Made by a program: the position numbers and the translations under genes. A stretch of 64,000 nucleotides of DNA. Origin: Clavelina lepadiformis. Its lineage: Eukaryota > Chordata > Ascidiacea > Aplousobranchia > Clavelinidae. Every line of letters starts with the position of its first letter. Positions within the stretch are counted from its first letter, which is position 1. Below the pieces are notes generated by a model that had not been told where the DNA came from, did no database searches, and saw only the letters and a program-made list of their open reading frames with translations. The stretch spans positions 744,001 to 808,000 of the forward strand of contig NC_135242.1 of assembly GCF_947623445.1 (NCBI RefSeq). Direction: 5' to 3'. Below are positions 23,644 to 33,784 of the stretch, one piece after another.

Positions 23644-25096
23644 CTGGGAAGAAATAAAGTACTTTGACGGATATTTTGGCTTCACTCGTAAAGGGGGTTG
23701 CAAAATGTTTGAGTGCTCGGTTGTGCAGCATTTGGACCACAACCACACTCGGAACCAAACACAACTTACTGTACGACAAGAGGCATGCCTGTTATAGTGG
23801 GAGGCTTCCTTTGATGCGCAGAGCAGAATTCGAAGCCTGACGACGAATTGTCGAAAGAATCTGGGAAAAGTATGTTTGTGATCTGACAACTGATATGTAC
23901 ATCAGAAATTTCAAGAAAAAAGTTTAACAAAATTAAGCTTTTACGTAACTGAGGGTTTCACGCATGAGTGAATGGACAAAATTCTCTTATTCAAAGCTAA
24001 AAGCAACGTGCTTATATAAGAACTTTGATCGAGATCACCGATAGTTACCGGCAAAACATTTAATCCGCCTCAGAGTTAACTTTGCGCAAACAAACACAAG
24101 GTTCGCAACTGACCAAGGATTAAGAAAATGTCATTTTGTGAAGAAATGCCACATTTCTTACCGTTTCTGCGTTCTCACCACAAAAACAGAGGGCCGTAGT
24201 TTTTGTGTATTGGTCATCTTTCGTTGAGAATTGCTGGAGATATAAATTTAAACGAACATTATTTTTAAATTTTTATTTTGAACTGTGGCGTTTGCAAGAT
24301 GCCTCGTAATTGGAATTCCTTTTTTTTCCTGATAATTTTTTTGGCCTTCAATGAACCACCTTGTCAGGTGGTTACATTTCAGTCCCATTTTGAAGGGGTT
24401 AAGGATAGTGTAAGGTGTAGATATTTTTGGCAGGATAAAGACTATTAACTATTTTCAACGGACCCTTTCCGAGTTACCGCCGCCTTTTTTAGGGTTTGCA
24501 AAATTTTTTCAATCACCCAATGAAATTTGTTAACCCACTTTTATTCTTTTTAAATTATAAGCATTCTGTGCATTGGAGTGTAAAGAATTCGTTTAGGATA
24601 GTTGCATATGAATTCCTTGAGGTGAAGCTACTGTACACTGGGAATGTAAGCCCGATCACATTTTAACCAGCCTCGCAACCGAGCCAACAAAGGAAGACTC
24701 AGACAAACTCAACACTTAATGAAACAATCATCAAACTTCAAAGCAACACCCGGTTTAACATTCTGTGACTTGTTTCTCCTCTTTAAAATTTATCTATATG
24801 TGTAACTACTCTATAGAAATTGTCTAAAATAGTTTTAACTGAGCTTTGATTCGTGATTATGACTCCAAAAAAGAAGCAGATATCTTCAGTAAGAAATTCT
24901 TATGATTACTTTTTATTTGAATTCAAACTTTCATTAATTATTCACTGTTTGGTGAACTGAGCAAGTTTTACTTTTATAAGGTGTTCTAAAACCAGCTTTG
25001 GTTGATAGACCTAAAATAATGTCATTGGTTTGGTGATATTAAAAGCAGCAAAAACAATTGTTTTTAGCAGTACTGTACTTAAAACTAGTTTCTAAG
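23644..25096. other. Upstream region of the zinc-finger cluster
   Basis: No gene is seen. An acceptor-like TTTTTAGCAG at 25061-25070 precedes the first zinc-finger ATG by 26 bp, so a non-coding 5' exon or a trans-splice site is possible. Confidence 0.4.
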
Positions 25097-26002
25097 ATGT
25101 CTGTGGAAAATGTATGGCTAGATGATTTACCTGAATGTGAACAGAAACTGGTCATGTGCGTGGTGCAGCTCATTTCAAAGGAAATGCACTTGTTGCACGA
25201 CAGTCTGCGGCAAGACATCAGCAATTTGCACAGCAATTTTTATTCCTATCTGCAAAAGGAACCGAACATCAACAAATGTGAAGCCGACCCCAAGAACTCC
25301 TGCATCGATGAAGTGGTTATTTCTGATGAAGATGACCAACCGGAGGAAGTCAACATCCAAACACCGAAAGAAAGCTTTCCAGTCATTTCTGCATTCGATA
25401 AAAGCATCTCCGAGGCAGGGATTGTAGATGTTGGTGATGAGCTAAAACCTAGAAGTGTAGTTGCTAAGGCAAAGAAAGTGATCAATAACTTGGATGAGCG
25501 TAAGATTTGTTCCGTGTCACCTGTAAAGAACTCGGAAAAGAAACAAAACGACCGAGAAGCTAAAAGAAGAGAAATCGCAAAATCCATCATGACCAAAAGA
25601 AAAGGTGTCAAGCGACCTGTTACACCTGAAACTCCAAAGTCTCCGATTAAACCTACACATATTTCTTCAAAGAAAGTTTGTAAAGCTTTTTCAGTTTCAC
25701 CACTTGGTGGTGTGCTTCGAGATGATTATGTCAGTTTTGTTTGCGAATATTGCGGAAATGTGCTCCCGACAAAGGGACTACTCGCCATACACTTGCAACA
25801 CCACTTGGGTAACAAATCTTACCAATGTCAAAAATGTGGAAAGACTTTCGACCAATCACAGATGCTGCGAGAACATGAAGTGAAACACAAAAGCAAGAAA
25901 CAGTTTATTTGTAAACTCTGCAAAAAATCGTTTTTAGATAAACCAAGCTTGGTGGGACACCTTGCTATACACCAGAAGAAAATGAGTGAGAGCAATAAAT
26001 GA
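25097..26002 (+). CDS. C2H2 zinc-finger protein A, single exon, 301 aa
   Basis: The start is the first ATG of the frame (MSVENVWLDDLPECEQKL). A helical leader (about residues 10-50; EQKLVMCVVQLISKEMHLL) is followed by an acidic segment with EVVISDEDD, a candidate SUMO-interacting motif. A basic low-complexity linker comes next. Three C2H2 fingers start at about residue 216: CEYCGNVLPT, CQKCGKTFDQ and CKLCKKSFLD, each with the paired histidines. Linkers between fingers differ from the classic TGEKP. It is probably a nuclear DNA-binding regulator. It is the first of three same-strand, intronless relatives with the same architecture, which points to tandem duplication. Confidence 0.85.
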   Translation: MSVENVWLDDLPECEQKLVMCVVQLISKEMHLLHDSLRQDISNLHSNFYSYLQKEPNINKCEADPKNSCIDEVVISDEDDQPEEVNIQTPKESFPVISAFDKSISEAGIVDVGDELKPRSVVAKAKKVINNLDERKICSVSPVKNSEKKQNDREAKRREIAKSIMTKRKGVKRPVTPETPKSPIKPTHISSKKVCKAFSVSPLGGVLRDDYVSFVCEYCGNVLPTKGLLAIHLQHHLGNKSYQCQKCGKTFDQSQMLREHEVKHKSKKQFICKLCKKSFLDKPSLVGHLAIHQKKMSESNK

Positions 26003-27384
26003 AATCAACAGAAAACATTGAAAGCCAGATTTTAATTTTTACTTTGTATTTATTTCCTGGCAAAGTCACAATTTTTACAAATAACCATATGAAGAACTGT
26101 AAACTTTATGCATTGTTTTATCGACCTGACAACTTTGATAATATGCCTTACCACTGTTTACTTTCGTAACCCTTTGATTGATTAAATATACCTGCTTGCT
26201 TATTAGAGATGCTTTGTCCTGCTGCTGCTTTTTATGGTTCGATATTTCAGGAAAGTTTGATTGCTTATACCTTTACTGTGCTTATACCAGTGCAAAATGT
26301 ACCTATACAATATACGCTTTTTTAATAACTTTTGCTTCGTTGCGTAATGTTGGACGTGGCTTGTAATTTATGTTGACTGATTTCGATTTGTCAAAATTTG
26401 TCAGTTCCATGGCGTTATCTATGGATACGTTGTTGAGATAAGTTATGTTTATAACTCTCTGTGTTCTCTGGTTCCTACAATCATAATTTAGAATACCGCC
26501 AGATAAAAACGAAACGTCTGCTGCAAATTTGTACGAAATGTTTTTGCTTAGTCTGTCTATTCTTCCATTTATGCTGCTTGTGAAATAATTCTTGAGTTTT
26601 CATAACACATATTCCCGTACATGTAAGTGGCCTAAATCATAATACTCATAGTATTTTTATTGCTTTTGGTCAAGGTTTTATCTGCTTCTTGACAGTCAGT
26701 TGTATGAAATATATCATAGATAATATTTAGTAACCTCATTTACTGTGCTGGCAAGTTTTCTCCCAATTTTTTTAGGTTCGATTACAATTGCAATATATTG
26801 TATTTATGTGCTGAATTTTACCGATGCCTTTGTAATGCAGTTCATTGTTTTGCTTCTTTATTGCGTTCAATCTCGTCTGTTTTTCAGCGATTGCCTCATA
26901 AAGCTATATTACGTTTTTCATTATTTTAAAATGTTACTAATTTATTGCAGACTGTTTGTATAGAGATAAGCTGTTAGGAATCTGCTCCAACTGCCAAGTT
27001 AAGAGCTCCCTGGCTTTGTTGTGATATGGCGTGACATCAGCCAGTTACATGGCGTGACTGAAAGTCATCAGCTAGAAAGAATTTCTGGAAAAATTAAATT
27101 TGTATCAATTTTCTGCAAAAAGTGACGTCATGTTCAAAATTGTCAACATTGTCTAAATTGGTCTCATCAAATATGTCTATGTTTTGACTCGATAATATAA
27201 TTTTATCCTCATACCCATGATAATGGAACCGTCTTCGAACCTCTTAGAACCGATTCGTTAATGCTTTGCTTCAAATGTGCGAGCTATTTTAACAATGATA
27301 TATTTCATAGATATTGACGTAAATCTAAACACAGTTTAAGGTTTCATGTTTGTTGAAATTTTGGGACTATTCGCTTAAATCATA
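26003..27384. other. Spacer between zinc-finger genes A and B
   Basis: T-rich, with no coding signal. A TGACGTCA palindrome at 27123-27130 lies 255 bp upstream of gene B's ATG and could bind CREB/ATF-type factors. Confidence 0.4.
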
Positions 27385-28434
27385 ATGACAAGCCGAGGAG
27401 ATGAAGAGAACTTGGCAGATCATGAGCAGAAGTTGGCTCATTTCATTGTCGGCAAGATCACAAGAGAGCTGAAGATGCTGCGCATAGATTTAAAAGAAGA
27501 CATTACCAAACTCTGGCAGAAAGTGAACACTTTTCCTCATAAGCGGAAGGCCCCGGATATCACCGAGGGAAGCAAGAATTTTGTTGATGAAGTTATAGTT
27601 GATGTTGATGATAACACCGATATTGCATCGTGGGAAGATGAAGCAGGAAGTTCCCTTTTATCGTTGGAAATATCGCAAGATTACAGCGCCACAAATGTTG
27701 CCGTGGAAGACAACTTACTGCTTCCTAAATCGACCAATCAGAGTAAAGAAAAGTTTATCAACAATAAATGGACATCTAGTTGTGATAAACAAATTACTGG
27801 GACTACAACACCACATGGAGAGAGAAATTCTTCGTCTAAAGCCGTGGAAAAATCAAAGATATGCTTCGCACCAAAATCGTTTATTTATCTACCACAACCT
27901 GGCTTAAAAAAGAAAATTTCTGGTACAAAAACAACGAAATCAAATAGTGAGTCTATCGACTTAGCAAGTCAAAATGCCTTCCTTGGTGAAGTGAGATTTG
28001 TTTGCGAAGTTTGTGGTAAACTCTATCAGTCTAAAAGTCGACTGACTGACCACGTGAAAAGCCATTACCTAGTTGACTTTCACTTCGAGTGTGAAGTGTG
28101 CGGCCGGTCGTTCAAGTATCGCAACAGCCTCCAGGAACATTTGGTGACGCACACAAGGGAAAAACCGCATAAATGTGATGTTTGTGACCGTGCATTTGGT
28201 GATAAAAGCAGTTTCCTGCGCCATATGAAATCTCATAAAAACGAACGTAAATACCCCTGTCATGTGTGCCCCAAGCGTTTTAATAACAGAGGGAATTTGA
28301 ATAAACATCTTATAACACACACTGGGGAGCGGCCATACAAATGCAAAGGATGTGGGAAGGCTTTTAACAATAGAAGTGCGTTGAGATCACACCAAAAAAA
28401 TATGCACAAGGAAAGCATTGTTTATACGTTTTGA
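27385..28434 (+). CDS. C2H2 zinc-finger protein B, single exon, 349 aa
   Basis: The leader ENLADHEQKLAHFIVGKITR and the following LKMLRIDLKEDITKL align with the leader of gene A. FVDEVIVDVDD sits where A has CIDEVVISDEDD and is again a SUMO-interacting-like motif. Five C2H2 fingers run from about residue 207 to 342: CEVCGKLYQS, CEVCGRSFKY, CDVCDRAFGD, CHVCPKRFNN and CKGCGKAFNN. TREKPHK and TGERPYK linkers join fingers 2-3 and 4-5. This is a probable sequence-specific nuclear regulator; its target is unknown. It ends within the last finger plus a short tail. Confidence 0.88.
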   Translation: MTSRGDEENLADHEQKLAHFIVGKITRELKMLRIDLKEDITKLWQKVNTFPHKRKAPDITEGSKNFVDEVIVDVDDNTDIASWEDEAGSSLLSLEISQDYSATNVAVEDNLLLPKSTNQSKEKFINNKWTSSCDKQITGTTTPHGERNSSSKAVEKSKICFAPKSFIYLPQPGLKKKISGTKTTKSNSESIDLASQNAFLGEVRFVCEVCGKLYQSKSRLTDHVKSHYLVDFHFECEVCGRSFKYRNSLQEHLVTHTREKPHKCDVCDRAFGDKSSFLRHMKSHKNERKYPCHVCPKRFNNRGNLNKHLITHTGERPYKCKGCGKAFNNRSALRSHQKNMHKESIVYTF

Positions 28435-28971
28435 AGCCAGTTTTAGCAGATGTTTTCCACACTTTTCACCTCATGAATCTCACGATTGTGAAATATTGTA
28501 TACCTCATTACTTTGATTCCGAGACACGTTTTTATGTCACTAGTTCTCTGTCAGATTCTTCGTACAGGTTCACTTCACCTTTTATATGTCGCTCTACCCC
28601 TGGATATCTTTTGCAAAAATATCAAGTTGCATTCTCCCGGAAAATGCAATATTTAGAGACCAATATACAGATAATACCGTGCTTATTTTAAGTCAAAACA
28701 TATTGTTTTTTAATCCCACATGTATGTCATCAGGTGGTTTAAACGAAAGTTTTTGGCGACATGACAAAAATATCATCCAGAAAATGCTTCAAGTATCAAG
28801 TTTAATGCAAATACAAACTGATCGTTTTGAGAAATGTGCTGAAAGTTTGTAATTGTAAATACCAGGCTATACTTTAAATCAACTTTTCTTGCATCGTTGT
28901 CCCAGAACTATCTAACATTAACTCACTGCCTTTCGACAGCTCAAATTTTCAGTAAGTATCTGTAAGTAGCC
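28435..28971. other. Spacer between zinc-finger genes B and C
   Basis: 537 bp with no recognisable gene. An acceptor-like TTTTCAG at 28945-28951 lies just before gene C's ATG, as seen upstream of gene A. Confidence 0.35.
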
Positions 28972-30018
28972 ATGGAAGGATTCTTTCGCCTACCTTGCTT
29001 AAGTGTCGATGAAATTACCGACATGATTGACAAGGAGGTTAAATTGTTGCGTTTCGAGTTACGAGAAGAAATGAGATTGACGGAAGAGAAATTGGACAAA
29101 CTTCTTTTTATGAGTAAAACCCTACAAAGTCCGTTGCTAAAAGCAAACTGGCAGAAAACAAACGACCAAAAAGACCCACTTTTCACATCATCTTCTAACT
29201 CGGAACAAGGCTTTGAGATAAAAGTCCCTGATAGCTCAGAAAATGCAGAACCCACAACTGAAGTTTTCATCAAAGAAGAATCTTCAAGTGCAGACATGGA
29301 CTGTTCTCAGACACATGAACCACATGAGTTTGGAGCTGATGTTGATGATCTGAGGGAGGAGAACAACAAACTAACAGAAAAAAAGAATGAAGTAACTGGG
29401 AAAAAGGTTGGTGACAGTAAACGTTTCGTGCAAGTTGTAATCCCTGGGATGCTGTCTCTGCTTTCAAAAAAGCATCAGGGCACCACAGTTGAAATTGAAA
29501 TTACGGACGACAAATCTAATTCCCTCCCAGAGCAAGCCGCATCGTCAGAGAAACAAGGAACTAAACCGAAGCGACAAAAAACTACTTTTTCCTGTCAGGA
29601 GTGTGGTCGATCATTTGGAAGGAGGAGGAATTTTGTTTTTCACATGAGGACACACACTGGTGAGAGGCCTTGTGTTTGCCCTCACTGTAATAAAGCTTTC
29701 CGCCGTGAAGATTCTCTCAAGCACCACATCGGGATGCATAATAATGAAAGACGCCACGTATGTGACCTGTGTGGAAAGCGGTTTCGATCCAAGGCCAGTT
29801 TAAAACAGCATCACACCATCCACACAGGTGAGAAACCGTTCACTTGCAAACTGTGCGAGAAATCATTCCGTCACAGCAGAACGTTGATGAAGCATCAGTC
29901 TGTGCATGCTGAGAAAAAAACTCTTCAGTGTGTGTATTGTGGCGGGCTATTTGCACGAAAAGAATCGCTTCACAGACACTACGCTACTCATAAGGACCTT
30001 GTTCGACTCAAGAAATAG
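28972..30018 (+). CDS. C2H2 zinc-finger protein C, single exon, 348 aa
   Basis: The ATG sits in a good context (GCCATGG). The leader (SVDEITDMIDKEVKLLRFEL) is a diverged version of the helix in A and B. EVFIKEESSS at about residue 100 contains a consensus SUMO acceptor site (IKEE). Five C2H2 fingers start at about residue 208: CQECGRSFGR, CPHCNKAFRR, CDLCGKRFRS, CKLCEKSFRH and CVYCGGLFAR. TGERP and TGEKP linkers indicate base-specific DNA binding by several fingers. Single exon, same strand and same layout as A and B. Confidence 0.88.
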   Translation: MEGFFRLPCLSVDEITDMIDKEVKLLRFELREEMRLTEEKLDKLLFMSKTLQSPLLKANWQKTNDQKDPLFTSSSNSEQGFEIKVPDSSENAEPTTEVFIKEESSSADMDCSQTHEPHEFGADVDDLREENNKLTEKKNEVTGKKVGDSKRFVQVVIPGMLSLLSKKHQGTTVEIEITDDKSNSLPEQAASSEKQGTKPKRQKTTFSCQECGRSFGRRRNFVFHMRTHTGERPCVCPHCNKAFRREDSLKHHIGMHNNERRHVCDLCGKRFRSKASLKQHHTIHTGEKPFTCKLCEKSFRHSRTLMKHQSVHAEKKTLQCVYCGGLFARKESLHRHYATHKDLVRLKK

Positions 30019-30456
30019 GTTTGACAATTTGTTATAGGCAGAAAGACGGAGATCTACAAGCATAATAATAGATTTTATCTTTGGCAACTCTTCTTGTGGA
30101 CTGGTGAAAGAATATTGATTTGTTGTAGTTGTAGCCCATTTCATTCTGTAATGTCTTTGACACTTACCCTTATTTATTCCAAACTACAACAAATTTACAA
30201 AGTAATCTTTTGGCAAAACACTTAGCAATTGATTTTAATAAACTTTGTACAAATGAGGTGTAATCTCATCTATCACAATACAGTTAGCTCACAGTGTTTG
30301 GATTCGTAGGCAACTAGTCAGTGGAGTGTGGCACTTATCAATGGAATAATCTCAATGTAGCATTTACATAGCACAGCATACATCAAAGGGCAAGAGGTGA
30401 ACAATCTCACTGAGGTTTAAAATAAACATTTAAAGTTGTAGCAGAAGACAGAAATG

Positions 30457-33400
30457 TCACAAGGTGGCAAACGGTCCAATGTCGTGTCTCTTTGAGCGTC
30501 TCTGCACACACATGGTGAACGCGGGATGGCTGCGTTTTGCCACGTTCAACGAAGACTGCAGCGAATATACATTCGGTGCGGGAACATTCGCTGCAAGGTT
30601 TAAAACAAAACTTCAACAATGAACACTTAGTTGAAACTGAATATTACAAAATGCAGCATTTCCGCTTCATTGTAAACTCACGCGTCTTGACCCAGGTTTT
30701 ATTGGGCAATTTGCAGCCCATCGAGAAAGCCGGGGCCCTTGACATGACTTGTCGTTTGGCCAAATCCGGCTCGTACTGGTTTGCAGCTGGCATCTCCGCC
30801 TTTCTGGCGATCATAGACTGGAAGTTACGTCTTACACCTGTATTGATATAATATAATGTACACTTGTCACAAGGAAATTTATTTTCATTGAAGATAACCA
30901 GGGAGTTCTGGCTGAATTTAACTGACTACACACGTCATAAAAACATTTTCTATTAATGTTGGTTAACTTTACTTGCCGATACTGTGACTTGGAAATTCTG
31001 GTTTCGATGCCTGCTTCGGTCCGAGGGTTGATTTTTGCTCATACTGCGAACCGGAAGGCCACCTCAACTCGTATTCTGTTTTTTGGGTGAATGGGGTGTG
31101 TGAGCGGATCCACAGTTTCGACCACGCTTTGCGGCCACCACCCGCTACAAAGTAAATGAACAAAAACTCTTAAATTATATTGACGGAGGGTGGTGGTTTC
31201 CTGAAAAGATTATCGCAACCACATCATTGAATGAAACATCCAGGATGTGCTCACCTTTCTCTGCATCCTTTCTGCCAAAGGAATATGCCGGCGCGTTTGT
31301 CTCGTAGAGAGGTTTGTTGCGCGGTGAGTAAGTGGTTGCTGTGGGACCAGACATGTCGATTTGCAGAGGTGGTCTACTTTCCATGGCCACATGATAAGCT
31401 GTAACAGTTAAAATGGAAATTGGTTCACTCACAGCTGAATGCGACCAAGCAAATTAGTTTAAGTTGCCTGAAATTTTGAATGAAACAGCAACCACTGTTG
31501 ATAAAATACGAACTCGTGAAAGAGATGATTCTACTCACTTATAAGCTTCACAGGCATCCGAAGAGTTCCATCGCTGAGTAGTGAGTTTGGTCGTCTTGCT
31601 CGCATCTGCTGTCTGTGGAAAATGTGTAATTTTATAATTTGCTCATAATAAAAAAAATGAGAAAATCATAAGAGTGAAAACAAAAATCAAGTCAATGTAT
31701 ACCAATGTTGTAATGACTATAGTCATACTTTCTCATGACTCGAGTCAAAGGTTCTAAATGACTCGAGTGACTTTATGACAGTCGTGAAGATAAAAGTAGA
31801 GCTTTAGATCAAAAAAAAATAATGATGTGATTTTTTCGGTGATATTTTCTTAAAAATTACACCTGAGCTGTAAAAAATATCAGCCAAAATAATTTACAGC
31901 CATGGCAGCATAGTAACTAAGTTAATAGGCTACAACACATAGTGTGACCTTAAAATGCTTATAAGTTAAAGGCATTGCCTTCACACAATTTTTTTCTCAC
32001 TCGAGTCAATTAAAGTTATAACTTGAGTCAGAAAAAACATGATTCGGTATTTACCTCGCTGAAGCTGTTGCAAGCCTCATGAATTTTTCCCGAACACTTT
32101 GATCCGACGATTGCCTAAACAGCAAAGACAAGAAAAAGTTTTAATACAATCATCATGACAAAAATATAACCTTTAATTCCTACATACCTTCCAGTATGAG
32201 GTGGTAGCAATCTGAGGTAGCTGGTATCAGGATTAAAGTAGGGTATCTTGGGTTTGTATTCCGAACCCTGGGTTTAATGAGTTTCATTAAAAACAGAATT
32301 GAAACTTTGATAATATCAAAAGACAAGTTCAATATTTGATATAATGTTACTGAATTCAACCAACTGTAAATGATTTATTTAACTATATGAAGTATCTGTT
32401 TGATATATTCACTGAGCCTACATCTTGCACTGCCGTAGAATAGGCCTACCATATTCTCATCGCCAAAAAAGAGGACAATTTCTCCAGCAAGTACAATGCA
32501 AAAAAAGTTTTACGTTTAAAGGACTTATCACATGTTTTTGGATAATTACACGCAAAATGCACAAGTAATGCATTCAGCTTCAAAATCATTATGTCTTTTT
32601 CTGAAACAAGGATACTTCTGCCGCAGTTCATCAGAAAACACAGTGTTCGTCTTTGGCATTATTGCTTAGCTTTATTTAGATTTTATGTTTGTCTAAATTA
32701 AAACAATGATAATAAAAATGATTAGACCTCATGCTGTCGCTGAAAAGTCATTTAACTTGACTTAGGCCTTATGCCGAAAAGTCACATAAACATATAATTC
32801 TGTTGAAGATATAAGCCAGAAAGCGCAAAATGCAAAAAAGGAGGACATTTGGGCGTTTTTCAGTGTCCTCGGAGGACAATTCATTTTTCTTTAGAAAAGA
32901 GGACATTTGGTAGCCCTAGCCTAACCCTAAAATATAACGAGACAGCCTGCCTAACCTTGTGAGCCCTAGTTCCAGTGACACATGTTTTGTTTGTATTCAC
33001 CTACCGTAGATGACCCTGACACTTCATGTTCTACCTCAGGGGTTGGCATATGCACTGATGCCGCCCGTTGCTTTGCCGTAGCCAGTGTCTCATGTTTGAC
33101 ATCAATACCTAAACACACATCTCATGATTGTTTAATGTAAGCAACCTCTTTTGAAGCATCAAATAGGAATGCAGAAACTTTATTTATTTACAGGTCGATC
33201 TGGTATGTTTCAGACATAAACATTTTTCCCGCTTCAGAGAAAACATAAAAGAATTAATGGTGCAATGAATATACTTAGGACAAATGTTTATGTTCAAAAC
33301 ATGCCAGGCTAACTTGCAAATAATTATAACCCCTGCGCTTGGTGCTTTCATTGCAACGACACCAATGGTTGGGTCTAGTATACAAGTGCACAACCAGATG

Positions 33401-33784
33401 ACATCACTATTTGAGCAGCTGGGGTCTAGTATATAAAGGCATATTGTTGTGCACTTGTATAATAGGCCCCCAATTTCAAAATCGACTTCCACTCTTCCTG
33501 CATTTTATCATTTTACATTATAATTTTGAGTTAGCATGAAAACTATGGTAAAAATGTAAAGACTTAGGTTCAATATCGAAAGAAAATGCAAAATGTAAAA
33601 GACAAATTGTTTGCAAACCACTATCTGCGCCATCATGTGACGGAGGCCTATCTTCATGTCCAAGAACTCGGTCGACCTTTTGTACGACTGAAGTGAAGCT
33701 GGGAAGGCCTCCTTGTTCTATTGCTGCAAGAATCATACGATTTTCCTCCGAAAAAATATCAACATCCTCAGGGGGAGAATCCAT
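30457..33784 (-). CDS. SHIPPO/STPG-repeat ciliary-flagellar protein, 9 exons, 359 aa
   Basis: Exons in transcript order: 33784-33622, 33108-33005, 32267-32188, 32114-32055, 31612-31539, 31398-31255, 31144-30973, 30830-30682, 30590-30457. All are GT-AG and the frame is kept throughout. The N-terminal third is acidic and unstructured. From exon 6 on come degenerate Pro-Gly-type repeats: GPTATTYSP then APAYSFGRK; GPKQASKPEFPSHSIGKR; PAANQYEP then APAFSMG; and PAPNVYSL then HPAFTM. This is the pattern of ODF3/STPG/CIMAP proteins that coat axonemal microtubules in sperm tails and cilia. Exon 8's acceptor was chosen at GTGTAAG because it restores SIGKR. Reading through the exon 7 donor instead meets an immediate stop, giving a 266-aa form. 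The member (STPG3-like or ODF3-like) is uncertain. Confidence 0.75.
31705..32045. repeat. Inverted-repeat element in an STPG-gene intron
   Basis: ACTCGAGTCA-type blocks occur near 31737 and 31759 and return near 31998-32030 as CACTCGAGTCAATT and ACTTGAGTCAG. It is non-coding and looks like a decayed MITE. The ends are not sharp. Confidence 0.45.
32443..32916. mobile_element. MITE with GGCCTACCA-type ends (474 bp)
   Basis: The left end is GGCCTACCATATTC and the right end in reverse is GGGCTACCAAATGTCC. TA lies directly outside both ends (32441-32442 and 32917-32918), fitting a TA duplication. AAAAGAGGACA-like blocks are inverted inside. It sits in the intron between exons 2 and 3 of the STPG gene. 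Confidence 0.6.
33372..33468. repeat. About 100-bp palindromic mini-element, copy B
   Basis: It begins GGTCTAGTATACAAGTGCAC and ends GTGCACTTGTATAATAGGCC, so the two ends are near-perfect inverses. It is the cleanest of three copies in the window and lies in intron 1 of the STPG gene. Confidence 0.8.

Noticed and set aside
23554-23889. 111-codon minus-strand frame
   Set aside because: It runs from intergenic DNA through the SLC10-like segment in the wrong frame and into the LTR-like element; the adjacent frame carries the recognisable helix.
30537-30851. 104-codon plus-strand frame
   Set aside because: It is antisense to exon 8 and part of exon 9 of the STPG gene, whose minus-strand frame shows clear repeats and splice sites.
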